The translations under genes were made by a program, and so were the position numbers. Positions 33,501-40,412 of a DNA stretch of 43,678 bases are shown here, piece after piece (positions within the stretch are counted from its first letter, which is position 1; the number at the start of each line of letters is the position of its first letter). Below the pieces are notes generated by a model. It was not told the origin of the DNA, ran no database searches, and saw only the letters and a program-made list of their open reading frames with translations. Source of the stretch: Solirubrobacteraceae bacterium (GTDB lineage Bacteria > Actinomycetota > Thermoleophilia > Solirubrobacterales > Solirubrobacteraceae). The stretch covers positions 1 to 43,678 of the forward strand of contig JANWLE010000014.1 in assembly GCA_025451035.1 (NCBI GenBank). Direction: 5' to 3'.

Positions 33501-33844
33501 CTCCTGAGACGCGCAAGGATCTCATCAGCTACGGCCCAGCCATTGGCTGATCGCCGGACCACGCTGTTCACCGGCAGGCTTGCCGGTGCCACCATGCCGT
33601 TTGGGCGACCATCCGGGTAGGTCGACGAAAAGCGATTGAGCTTCTCCCGATACTCTTCAACGGCAGCTGTGATCGCGCCCCGCTCAGCCTCCAGCTTGTC
33701 GATCTGCTCGGTCGCCGCTGTCCATGCGGTTGTGATGGCGTTAACCTCGGAGCCGATGACAGCCTGAACCTTTGTCGCCGCGACCATCGTTGCATCAGAC
33801 GCTGCGGCGATACGCTCTTGAAATCCCAAAATTGCTGCTTTCAA
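30581..33844 (-). CDS. EccC/FtsK-SpoIIIE-type ATPase with coiled-coil N-terminus
   Basis: 1087 residues from TTG 33844, with CAGGAAAG upstream. Residues 1-220 are helical coiled coil; there is no membrane segment. Three RecA-like segments follow: a degenerate one around 250-480, an active one with Walker A GRPGSGKST (about 553-561) and Walker B IVLIFDEFQ (about 656-664), and a degenerate third after 830. This three-module layout is that of type VII secretion EccC, and WXG100-like genes are in the same cluster, but the membrane subunits EccB, EccD and EccE are absent from the window. It may be a reduced secretion ATPase or a DNA/protein translocase. Confidence 0.88.
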   Translation of the reverse strand: MKAAILGFQERIAAASDATMVAATKVQAVIGSEVNAITTAWTAATEQIDKLEAERGAITAAVEEYREKLNRFSSTYPDGRPNGMVAPASLPVNSVVRRSANGWAVADEILARLRSDMHEAQAAAAEASRHLFSGRQRQAAEAKAMSVQGLVAALEAEIERLTTVQAETLERRDVEADSLRAAADRKIKDATSDLSDALRRLPPAMTLWSNLSWLSWSPALTHSHVLLGMLRPQTGKVPGKNHSFAWDTRTPAFIPIREAVQIVHRRQDRDTGLALARSLLLRALACTPPGKLRLSIFDPTGLGQSVASLLELGEYDRELIGGKVWSSNDDLHRVLVEHTAHIELVIQKYLRAEYATLDEFNAAAGEIAEPYRLLAIFDAPSGFDERTVTELRRIIENGPRCGVATLLVTDEELQVPYGVSFDTLPKSLKRISLHVPFADSSGNSTVAFELLPDTDADAPEQVIASIIHQVGKSAQETTSSAVSFEKLFGLFSGAAIEGRKRGLPRLTAPVDVGNPATWWAQTTVESVATPIGQRGARDVATLTFDSSDHSGALLVGRPGSGKSTLLHTFIAGITTLYGPEELELHLIDFKEGVEFKVYAANSLPHARTVAVESDREFGVSVLQAIQAELTLRGSLLRGSTESHSSLETLRKATGERLPRIVLIFDEFQVLFARNDKLGSVAAEALETLIRQGRGFGIHVLLGSQSLAGLDALGSHVPQLLPVRILLPAASSDVFRVLGEGNTEGTALTTAGEGILNMSGGAVEANERFRGAVIDEEARRARVAAMRAKADAQGFQRRPVVFEGNAPIPAEDTPPARFLDEIRGADPQTLRLRFGAPMAITGNADINLRRESGANILLVARDGAPHAATFDGFSAPRAITANLILSAVAQRASVEVVDFLPIEEGLEPFAAPLLEASVVSVSRRRQVSDLLKRLRTEVQQRVGEDDTSGPAILLALYGMHRARDFDQDAVDHDAESDLPDLLAQILRDGPEVGVHTFMWFDTIASINRRLTANASREASWRLAGKMSADDSSSFIGVDTASSLREQQVLAANEDRGLLQRCTAIAEPPEQWIRDFLAQVQGKLKGKGE

Positions 33845-34148
33845 GGTCGCTTTCCTGTGCGCTCGGCTTCGGTTCGGTGCTTACGCGATTGTGATCGGGA
33901 ACCTGATATTCAGAAGGCTTCAATGATGTTGGCTTTGTTCAGATCAGCCAATCTGAGTTCCCAGTCTCAGGTCCGCTGACGTTGCGGTTCTACCGACGGG
34001 ACCATAACGATTTCGCTGATCGAGCGGGAGGAGGAGACGACCTGGGGCAGTCCTATGTGTCAGCCCGGTCGCCCCCGCTTCGCCCGGCCGGGGAAGCCTG
34101 CTGGACCTGGATCCCCCGCCGGACGAGCCAGACCCCGCGGGCGCTGCA

Positions 34149-34342
34149 ATGGGTCCGCGGCGAGCGAACGCCGCCTACATCGACGCGTCCGCGCTGGTCA
34201 AGCTGCTGGAGGCGGAGCGCGAGACAGCCGCAGCCAGCAGCTTGTCAGCAGCGAGGTAGTGCAGTACGAAGACGCGTATCGGCTCTGCTACATACGCGGG
34301 CCCGACAGACTCCTGATCAGGCTCGCCGAAGAGCTCCGCTGA
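34149..34342 (+). pseudogene. Decayed VapC (PIN-domain) toxin
   Basis: ATG 34149 begins a PIN-domain start (NAAYIDASALVKLLEAERETAAA, quoted in part: YIDASALVKLL), with the first metal-binding Asp, and then stops at TAG 34257-34259. The next PIN phrase, QLVSSEVVQYE, continues in another frame to TGA 34342. So the gene is frameshifted and lacks its remaining acidic residues. Just upstream the same frame reads GRGSLLDLDPPPDEPDP, which resembles the C-terminus of Phd/VapB-type antitoxins. The rest of 33845-34148 holds no intact frame. A VapBC pair has decayed here. Confidence 0.6.
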
Positions 34343-34712
34343 GCGCCAGGCGAGTGGTAGTCAGTGTCGGCGCTGATGGCGTCGCTGCTTAGGACGATTA
34401 CGAGGAGTCCGCGTGCGCCTTGTGGAGAGTGTTGCGTACGCGTGTATCCGCGCGTGTCGCTGAGGGCTCGGCGCTCGCGATCGTGCTTTTGAGTGCGACC
34501 TAAAGGGGTTTGTGGGCGTGTGCCGCGCGGTCGCCTTGATCTGTTGACTGCCAGCCGAAGTGGTTGGGGATGGTCGGGAGAGCGGCTTTGGTTCTTGCTC
34601 GTCTTTTGCTTGTCCGGGGGCTCCTGGTCGTACAAGCGTCCATGGTACTGGACATGTCCAGAGTGGTAGCTTATGCTGGTGCTATGTCTATTTCGTTCTG
34701 TAGGGCTAACTG
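34343..34712. other. 370-base region without a gene
   Basis: No frame here has a start signal and a plausible product. It probably contains the promoter of the mobilisation module; a perfect 14-bp palindrome lies near its right end. Confidence 0.45.
34648..34661. promoter_or_regulatory. Perfect 14-bp palindrome CTGGACATGTCCAG
   Basis: The palindrome is 52 bases before the HTH gene that opens the mobilisation module, next to a TTATGCT that could be a -10 element. It is a likely operator, perhaps for the module's own HTH protein. Confidence 0.55.
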
Positions 34713-35078
34713 ATGGGTTCTAGGCGGCATCCTCGAGCGCGTGGTCTGATCGCGGATATCGATCAGCAGATCACCGAAGTCGACCGGCAGCTGCGGTCGG
34801 TGCGTGGGTTGGTTGCTCGTCGTAACAGTCTGGTGGCGGCTCGCCGCGCGTTGACGGGGGAACGCGATCCGTTGCCGGCGCCGAGCGTGAAGATGCATTT
34901 GCGGGTCGGCGAGGTCGTCGACTATGTGAGCGAGCATCCTGGTTTGACGCGCAGCGAGATCGCAGACGGCCTCGGAGCGTCTGTCGACGCTGTCTATAAG
35001 CATTTGCGGCGTAACAAGGACAAGTTCGTGGACCGCGGCTTCAAGTGGTACACGGCCGACCAGGCGGCCGGGCAGTGA
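34713..35078 (+). CDS. HTH protein at the head of the mobilisation module
   Basis: 121 residues. The first 50 are basic and coiled-coil-like (LIADIDQQITEVDRQL). The C-terminal 60 contain a winged-helix domain: VGEVVDYVSEHPGLTRSEIADGLGASVDAVYKHLR, then a wing ending KWYTAD. It overlaps the next gene by GTGA, so it is co-translated with the replication-relaxation protein. It may regulate the module through the upstream palindrome or take part in the relaxosome. Confidence 0.75.
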   Translation: MGSRRHPRARGLIADIDQQITEVDRQLRSVRGLVARRNSLVAARRALTGERDPLPAPSVKMHLRVGEVVDYVSEHPGLTRSEIADGLGASVDAVYKHLRRNKDKFVDRGFKWYTADQAAGQ

Positions 35079-35752
35079 GCACCATTGCCCCGATACGAGC
35101 CCGCGGTGTCACGCCCCGGACTTCGCGGGGATCGCGGCGGCCGTTGCTTGGCGTCCGTGACCTGGAGGCGCTGGGCTGGCTGGGTGAGCAGTACGGCGGC
35201 CGGCTGGATCATCTCGAAGTGTTGTTGGGGTGCGGGGAGCGCTCCGTGCAACGCGTCGTCGCTCGGTTGCGCGCGCACCGTCTGGTGCGGGTGGAGCGCG
35301 TGTTGTATACGGAGCGGCCGTGGGCCACACCGACCGCTTTTGGGTTGCAGGTCGCGAACCTGCGGTTCAAGCCGTGGACACCCGGTTTGCGGTTGCTTTC
35401 GCATATCGCCGCGGTGAACGACGTGCGTTTGCACATCCAGCAGCGGGCGCCCGAGTGCGAGTGGGTCTCCGAGCGGACATTGGCGTTTGAACAGGCCGGC
35501 GGCGATCGCGGTCATCTACCTGACGGGGTCGTGATCACCGACGATCGCCAGGTCGCGATCGAGGTCGAGCTGACCTTGAAGAGCGAGCAGCGGATCAGAG
35601 CAATCTTGGACGACCTGACCAGCCGGTTCCACACGGTCGTGTATTTCGCCGAGGCGAAGCCCTACCGGAGGCTGAACGAAATCGCCGTGGATGGTTTGTG
35701 GCCGACGGTCGAGATCCGGAAGCTACCCACATTCACACGGAGCGTCGCGTGA
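35075..35752 (+). CDS. Replication-relaxation family protein
   Basis: 225 residues from GTG 35075, which overlaps the preceding TGA as GTGA. The N-terminal 90 residues are a winged helix (HLEVLLGCGERSVQRVVARLRAHRLV) followed by a strand-rich domain with EWVSER, HLPDGVVI and VAIEVELTLKS, a pattern shared with PF13814 proteins and reminiscent of a PD-(D/E)xK fold (D, then E-x-E). Such proteins are encoded with coupling ATPases in actinobacterial plasmids and integrative elements and are thought to help nick or load DNA. Its stop overlaps the next start (GTGA). Confidence 0.82.
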   Translation: MSTIAPIRARGVTPRTSRGSRRPLLGVRDLEALGWLGEQYGGRLDHLEVLLGCGERSVQRVVARLRAHRLVRVERVLYTERPWATPTAFGLQVANLRFKPWTPGLRLLSHIAAVNDVRLHIQQRAPECEWVSERTLAFEQAGGDRGHLPDGVVITDDRQVAIEVELTLKSEQRIRAILDDLTSRFHTVVYFAEAKPYRRLNEIAVDGLWPTVEIRKLPTFTRSVA

Positions 35753-37131
35753 CCACGATGGTTCGTACCCGTGGCGTGTTCGGGCGCCGCAAACCGGCTG
35801 ACCGGGTTGGGCAGGTTGTGTTGCCTGCGGCGCCGTTGCTCGGCCGTAGTCGTGATGAGGCGGGGTTTGTGTTCGCCCGGAAGGTGTCGGGTGAGCGCGC
35901 GCTGCCACAGGACGAGTGCTGGGTGTTCACGACGCCATACCGGCTGGTGCGGGCGATGCTGGTGTGCGGCGCCCCCGGGTCTGGGAAGACAGAGACCCTG
36001 TTGCGGTTGGCGTGGACGATCGCGAAGACCAGCAACCTTCAGGTGTTCTACCTCGACGGGAAGGGCGACCGCAGGAACGCCGAACGCTTCGTCGGCTTGA
36101 TGGCCGACGCCGGCCGCGAGACGAGCGTGTTTCCAAATGAGGGGTTTGATGGTTGGCGTGGCGACGCGCGTGAGATCCACGGCCGGCTGATGGAGGTCAT
36201 CGACTACGCGGACGAGGGCCCCGCCGCTTGGTACCGCGATATCGCCAAGACCGTTCTCCGGCTCGTGGGTGAAGACCCGCAAGGCCCACCGCGGTCTTCA
36301 CGCGAGTTGTTGGAGCGGATGAGCCTCGACCATTTGCGGCGCGTCCATAAAGGTTCTGGCGCGGTGGGGTCGTTGGGGAAGAGGGATGTGAAGCAGGTCA
36401 GGTTGCGCTACGAGGCGTTCTTCGGGCAGTGCGACGGTGTGCTGGACGGACGGTGGGCGTGGGAGGACACGAACGCCGGCTACCTCCTGCTGGACTCTCT
36501 GGTTTTGAAGGAAGAGACGGTTGGTTTGGCGCGGTTCTTGTTCGAGGACTTCGCGCACTACTTCACGTTGCGCAAGCCAAGAGACCAGTACTGCGTGTTG
36601 ATCGTCGACGAGTTCTCCTCGCTCGCGAACGGAGCTTCGATGGCCGCTCGTGTCGAGCAGGCCCGCGGTTTCAACGCCTCGTTGATCCTTGCTCCGCAGG
36701 TTGTGGAGGGGATGGGCGACCAGACCGAGATCGCCAGGATCATGGGTTGCGTCGAGACCGTGGTCGCTCACCGTGTGAACACACCGAGCGAGGTCGCGTC
36801 GCTGGCCGGTACTCGGCGGCGCCCGGACTACACGACCCGTGTCAACGAGGACGGTGCGACCAATCAAGGGTCGTTTAGGTACCGCGACGAACGCACGATC
36901 GACGAGAACCACGTGCGGTGCCTACCGCCCGGCATGGCGTATGTGATCGTGCACGGGAAGGCGTGCAAGGCGGAGATCCAACAGGCACCCATGGTTTTCG
37001 GGTGTTTGCCGGATATAGAACGGTCGTCCGCACCGATGGAACTTTCGGAAGATTTGAATGATCCTGCTGTGAAGCAGACGATTGGGGGCGCCGCCGCCCG
37101 GGGGTTTAGTGGCGGCGGGTTGCCTTTCTGA
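35749..37131 (+). CDS. VirD4/TraD-like coupling ATPase
   Basis: 460 residues from GTG 35749. Walker A GAPGSGKTE begins at about residue 74, Walker B VLIVDEFSS at about 283, with the catalytic DE pair; LDGKGD and the later SLILAPQVVEGMG phrase match coupling-protein ATPases. No membrane segment is seen, so membrane attachment would need a partner. It should bring DNA to a translocation channel during conjugative transfer. It is coupled to the relaxation-family gene upstream and followed 25 bases later by a membrane peptidase. Confidence 0.88.
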   Translation: MTTMVRTRGVFGRRKPADRVGQVVLPAAPLLGRSRDEAGFVFARKVSGERALPQDECWVFTTPYRLVRAMLVCGAPGSGKTETLLRLAWTIAKTSNLQVFYLDGKGDRRNAERFVGLMADAGRETSVFPNEGFDGWRGDAREIHGRLMEVIDYADEGPAAWYRDIAKTVLRLVGEDPQGPPRSSRELLERMSLDHLRRVHKGSGAVGSLGKRDVKQVRLRYEAFFGQCDGVLDGRWAWEDTNAGYLLLDSLVLKEETVGLARFLFEDFAHYFTLRKPRDQYCVLIVDEFSSLANGASMAARVEQARGFNASLILAPQVVEGMGDQTEIARIMGCVETVVAHRVNTPSEVASLAGTRRRPDYTTRVNEDGATNQGSFRYRDERTIDENHVRCLPPGMAYVIVHGKACKAEIQQAPMVFGCLPDIERSSAPMELSEDLNDPAVKQTIGGAAARGFSGGGLPF

Positions 37132-37156
37132 GATTGAGTCCAGTGGAGGTGAGGGT

Positions 37157-38161
37157 ATGGAAACCCGGATAAGACAGCTCCCGTTCGGGGCGTTGGCGCT
37201 TTACGGCCTGACGTTGGTGTGTGAGTTCCCGGCGGTGTGCGTGCGGTTCTTCGTGATCATCATGCTCGCCGCGTTCGTGTCGTTCTTCTCGCACGGCCTG
37301 GGTGGTCTGATCGCGGTGTGCGTGCTCGCCGCGTACTGGCCGATGATCTGGTCGATCACAGCCTTGATCCCTCGTATCGGGCATGTGGGTGAGGCGTGGG
37401 TATGGCGCACACGTGTAGGTGGCCGCGAGCCATCCGGGCGTGAGCGCGAAGCGTACGAGCAAGCCATCCACACCCTGCAAGGAGCATCGGATGACCCGTT
37501 GCCGTTGCCGAAGGACTGGTTCGTGATCGACATCCCCGGACCGGAGGCAGCGGTGTGCGGCCACACCCTGATGCTCTCCCGGCCGGTCTTGGAACACCCG
37601 CAGCTGCCGGCGGTGCTCGCGCACGAGCTCGGTCACCTAGCGAAATGGGACGCCAGGCTCACCGCCGCGTTGAACCGCCTGGTGATCCAGCGCTGGCCGA
37701 GCGTCCTGGGTCGCGGCGGGGAGGAAGGACCGAGCATGGCTCCCCTCATGCCAGCCGTCTGGTGGGTGCTCGGCCCGCTCGCCCTGATCGTATGGCTCAC
37801 ACGCAAGGCCTACACGTCGTGCCGCGGCGGCCTCGGCCTGTGGTTGTTGAAGCCTTTGTGGGCGAACGTGTGGCGCCAAGGCGAGTTTGACGCCGACCAG
37901 TACGCGGCGCAGCTCGGGCAGGCCGAGGAGCTCGCCGAGTTCCTGGAGTACCACGCGCTCGAGCTCGACCAGCCGATGCCATTCACCTGGCTATCGGACT
38001 ACACCCACCCACCGACAGCACTCCGCATCGACCGCCTCAGATCCCACGCCCGCACCCTGCCCGAGCGAGCACCAGCCCCAGCCCCAGCACCCACCACACG
38101 GACCGTGTTGCAGGAGGAACTACCAGGATTCGAAGGACAACCAGCCCTGAGAACAACCTAG
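37157..38161 (+). CDS. M48-type membrane metallopeptidase
   Basis: 334 residues from ATG 37157, supported by GGAGGTGAGG immediately upstream. Two membrane segments lie near the N-terminus (about 12-35 and 40-65) and more around 195-215. The zinc motif HELGH is at 156-160, with the third ligand region GEFDAD at about 242-247. It resembles HtpX/Ste24-like peptidases. Such genes recur in mobilisation modules of this kind, possibly to process envelope components during transfer; this role is inferred. The C-terminal 40 residues are Pro/Ala-rich. Confidence 0.88.
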   Translation: METRIRQLPFGALALYGLTLVCEFPAVCVRFFVIIMLAAFVSFFSHGLGGLIAVCVLAAYWPMIWSITALIPRIGHVGEAWVWRTRVGGREPSGREREAYEQAIHTLQGASDDPLPLPKDWFVIDIPGPEAAVCGHTLMLSRPVLEHPQLPAVLAHELGHLAKWDARLTAALNRLVIQRWPSVLGRGGEEGPSMAPLMPAVWWVLGPLALIVWLTRKAYTSCRGGLGLWLLKPLWANVWRQGEFDADQYAAQLGQAEELAEFLEYHALELDQPMPFTWLSDYTHPPTALRIDRLRSHARTLPERAPAPAPAPTTRTVLQEELPGFEGQPALRTT

Positions 38162-38207
38162 AAACCAAACAGCAAAAGGATTGGTAATTCCGGGGCGAGG
38201 GTCCTGT

Positions 38208-38319
38208 CAAGGTCGCCCCTTCGGGGCCACCTCCGGTGAGCACTGACGTGCCTGCACCGACAAAACCCCACCCCTCCATTGAAAGGACACCAAGATTGGT
38301 CGGTAGGGACCAACCAATC
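38208..38319. other. Inverted repeats in the gap before the excisionase-like gene
   Basis: Within 38162-38345, GGTCGCCCC/GGGGCCACC (38208-38228) forms a hairpin around TTC with one mismatch, and TTGGTC/GACCAA (38296-38301, 38308-38313) competes with GATTGGT/ACCAATC (38294-38300, 38313-38319). The second pair could be an operator or two alternative leader stems for the gene at 38346. Confidence 0.45.
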
Positions 38320-38345
38320 AACTCAAAAGGGAAGGAGAAAACGAA

Positions 38346-38648
38346 ATGAGAACGCTAAGTACCATCCCAGCTAGGCGCCCGGCACTGCCAATGGCTCCTC
38401 GCAGAGGAACACACCGCCGGCTCGGCGTCGCGGCCGAAGGAGGAGTTGGCGACCGGCCGATCTTTCCGTCACTGATCGACGCCAAGGCGGCGAGCAACAT
38501 ACTCGGTGTCCCTTACACCTGGGTACTAGCTCAGGCTCGCGAAGGACGCATACCGCACCATCGACTCGGCCACTATGTCCGCTTCAATCCAAAGGACCTT
38601 CATCAGTGGCTGGAGGACACGCGGATCCAACCGACCCCACGTTACTAG
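38346..38648 (+). CDS. Excisionase-like HTH_17 protein
   Basis: 100 residues. After a basic N-terminus of 45 residues, SLIDAKAASNILGVPYTWVLAQAREGRIPHHRLGHYVRFNPKDLHQWL forms a complete MerR-type excisionase (HTH_17) domain: helix-turn-helix, basic wing and a last helix with the conserved Trp. AAGGGAAGGAG lies 10 bases before ATG 38346. It is the best candidate for the element's excisionase, although distant from the integrase. Confidence 0.85.
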   Translation: MRTLSTIPARRPALPMAPRRGTHRRLGVAAEGGVGDRPIFPSLIDAKAASNILGVPYTWVLAQAREGRIPHHRLGHYVRFNPKDLHQWLEDTRIQPTPRY

Positions 38649-38702
38649 TGCCTGTCCGGTGTTGCGCAGCCGAGCCGAACGAGATGGCGAGATGTAAACG
38701 CT

Positions 38703-39134
38703 TCATCGCTGCTTACCTGCGCGGCCCTTTTGAACTCTGCTCTCTGGCGCTCTCGGCATGCCTTTTACATAGCTGTACCGGGGGCGTATCTCTAGCAGCG
38801 GCACGTCATCTCCGTATAGGCCAAGGATCCCGGGGCGCCGTTGCTTGGCCTTGCTTGTGCTCGGTGACGCCGTGTTTTGCTGCGCCTGGTGGTGCTGCAG
38901 CGCTTCGGTTGCGGTCTGTAGATCGAAGCGAAGTCGCGCCTTGGGCCCATCGCCCAAGCGGATCGCACCGAGGTCGGTAGCGTGCTCGTAGACCCAGCTG
39001 CGGTTGAGTTTGAGGTGCTTCGCGAGCTGCGAGACACTCAACAACCCGCCCGGCGCTAGCCTTTGCTCCTCCAGAAGCTCGACAACGCGACGTGCGATCG
39101 CCTCGATGCTCTCGGGTGAGAGATCCACGGTCAT
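38703..39134 (-). CDS. HTH DNA-binding protein with LSPE-type N-terminal motif
   Basis: 143 residues. The N-terminus, DLSPESIEAIARRVVELL, is the same 18-residue helical motif found twice in the potassium-channel protein. An excisionase-like HTH follows (LLSVSQLAKHLKLNRSWVYEHATDLGAIRLGDG). The C-terminus is basic. It lies between the mobilisation module and the AbiE pair and reads away from the latter. The start has no clear SD. It may be a local regulator. Confidence 0.78.
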   Translation of the reverse strand: MTVDLSPESIEAIARRVVELLEEQRLAPGGLLSVSQLAKHLKLNRSWVYEHATDLGAIRLGDGPKARLRFDLQTATEALQHHQAQQNTASPSTSKAKQRRPGILGLYGDDVPLLEIRPRYSYVKGMPRAPESRVQKGRAGKQR

Positions 39135-39293
39135 CGGCTACATCAAAGCCGATCTGCTCGGCTCCTGCAGAACTTAGGCTCAGGGCGGCTCTCAGAGGAG
39201 TAACGAAGCCATCATGTTGATCTGGTAAAGACCTTCCTGCGACACATTCTTGAATTCCAGCGGCATCGGAATATACTAATAACGAGAATAATC

Positions 39294-40412
39294 ATGACAT
39301 CTACCCTCAACTACATCCCACCACTGAACGGCCCGCCGCCTAACCGCGAGGCGGACACTCTGCGCAGCGCGCTTACGCTTGTAAAGCAACGCCTGCCAGC
39401 CGAGTGGCAGATCAACGTGGATGAGCAGGCAGAGCTCGGCAGATATCGCGCTGACGCGGTAATGCGGCTGCGCGCGCCGGATGGATCCTCGGCGACGCTC
39501 ATCATTGAGGCCAAGCGACAGCTAGCCACACGCGACGTGCCCTACGCGCTCGAGCAGCTTGCCACTTACGCTGAGGCACTAGACGAGAGCGCCACGGTCG
39601 TGCCAATGCTCATCGCGCGCTACATATCGCCATCTACGCGTGAGCAGATCGAGCAGCGTGGCGCCGCCTACGCCGATGCCACCGGCAACCTGCGTCTCGT
39701 ACTCGAGCGGCCAGCACTGTTTCTGCGCGACGTGGGCGCCACACGCGACCCTTGGCGAGGTCCTGGACGGCCGCCAGGGGGGCTCAAGGGTCCCGCTGCT
39801 GCCCGCGTGGTGCGCGCCCTCGTGGACTACACGCCCCCGTTCACGGTCCCGCAGCTCATCAAGCTGAGCGGCGCATCCACCGGTGCCGCCTACCGCGTCA
39901 TCGACTTCTTGGAGCGGGAGATGCTGCTTGAGCGAATGCCGCGCGGCGCGATCACCAACGTCGGCTGGAGGGCTCTGCTTGAACGCTGGAGCAACGACTA
40001 CAGCTTCCAAGACAGCAACACGATCGTCAGCTGCCTGCAACCACGCGGCATCCCAGCCATCACAGAGGCGCTGCAGTCAAATCCAGGGCTGCGCTACGTC
40101 CTCACCGGTTCGCTCGCGATAGAGGATGAGCTGAAGTACGCGCCCGCACGGCTAGCGATGATCTATATCGACGACACCGACGATGCTGTTGATCGACTCG
40201 ATCTGCGGCCCGTCGACAGCGGCGCGAACGTGCTGCTCGCTGCCACCGACTACGACGTCGTATTCGACCGTACCTCTGAGCTCGCTGGGATACGTGTCGC
40301 TGCCAAGAGCCAGATCGCGGTCGATCTGCTCACAGCGCCGGGGCGCGGACCAGCCGAAGCCCAGCCACTGCTGGACTGGATGAGCGCAAACGAGAGCTCC
40401 TGGCGACGATGA
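39294..40412 (+). CDS. AbiEi-like antitoxin/regulator with PD-(D/E)xK-type N-terminus
   Basis: 372 residues. Residues 19-130 have a restriction-endonuclease-like pattern: RYRADAVMRL with Asp54, then LIIEAKRQ with Glu72 and Lys74, a complete D-ExK set. A winged helix follows (FTVPQLIKLSGASTGAAYRVIDFLEREML, about 188-216), typical of AbiEi-like antitoxins. The C-terminal part (about 250-372) includes YVLTGSLAIEDEL and ends in helices. Its stop overlaps the nucleotidyltransferase start (ATGA). In type IV pairs the first protein represses the operon and counteracts the toxin; the added nuclease-like domain is unusual. Nuclease activity is not shown. Confidence 0.75.
   Translation: MTSTLNYIPPLNGPPPNREADTLRSALTLVKQRLPAEWQINVDEQAELGRYRADAVMRLRAPDGSSATLIIEAKRQLATRDVPYALEQLATYAEALDESATVVPMLIARYISPSTREQIEQRGAAYADATGNLRLVLERPALFLRDVGATRDPWRGPGRPPGGLKGPAAARVVRALVDYTPPFTVPQLIKLSGASTGAAYRVIDFLEREMLLERMPRGAITNVGWRALLERWSNDYSFQDSNTIVSCLQPRGIPAITEALQSNPGLRYVLTGSLAIEDELKYAPARLAMIYIDDTDDAVDRLDLRPVDSGANVLLAATDYDVVFDRTSELAGIRVAAKSQIAVDLLTAPGRGPAEAQPLLDWMSANESSWRR

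Noticed and set aside
32543..33550. Plus-strand frame of 335 codons
   Set aside because: Antisense to the FtsK-type ATPase; composition follows from high GC third positions, with no start signal.
30581..33844. FtsK chromosome-partition translocase
   Set aside because: There are no membrane helices and no gamma DNA-binding domain, and WXG100-like genes share the cluster.
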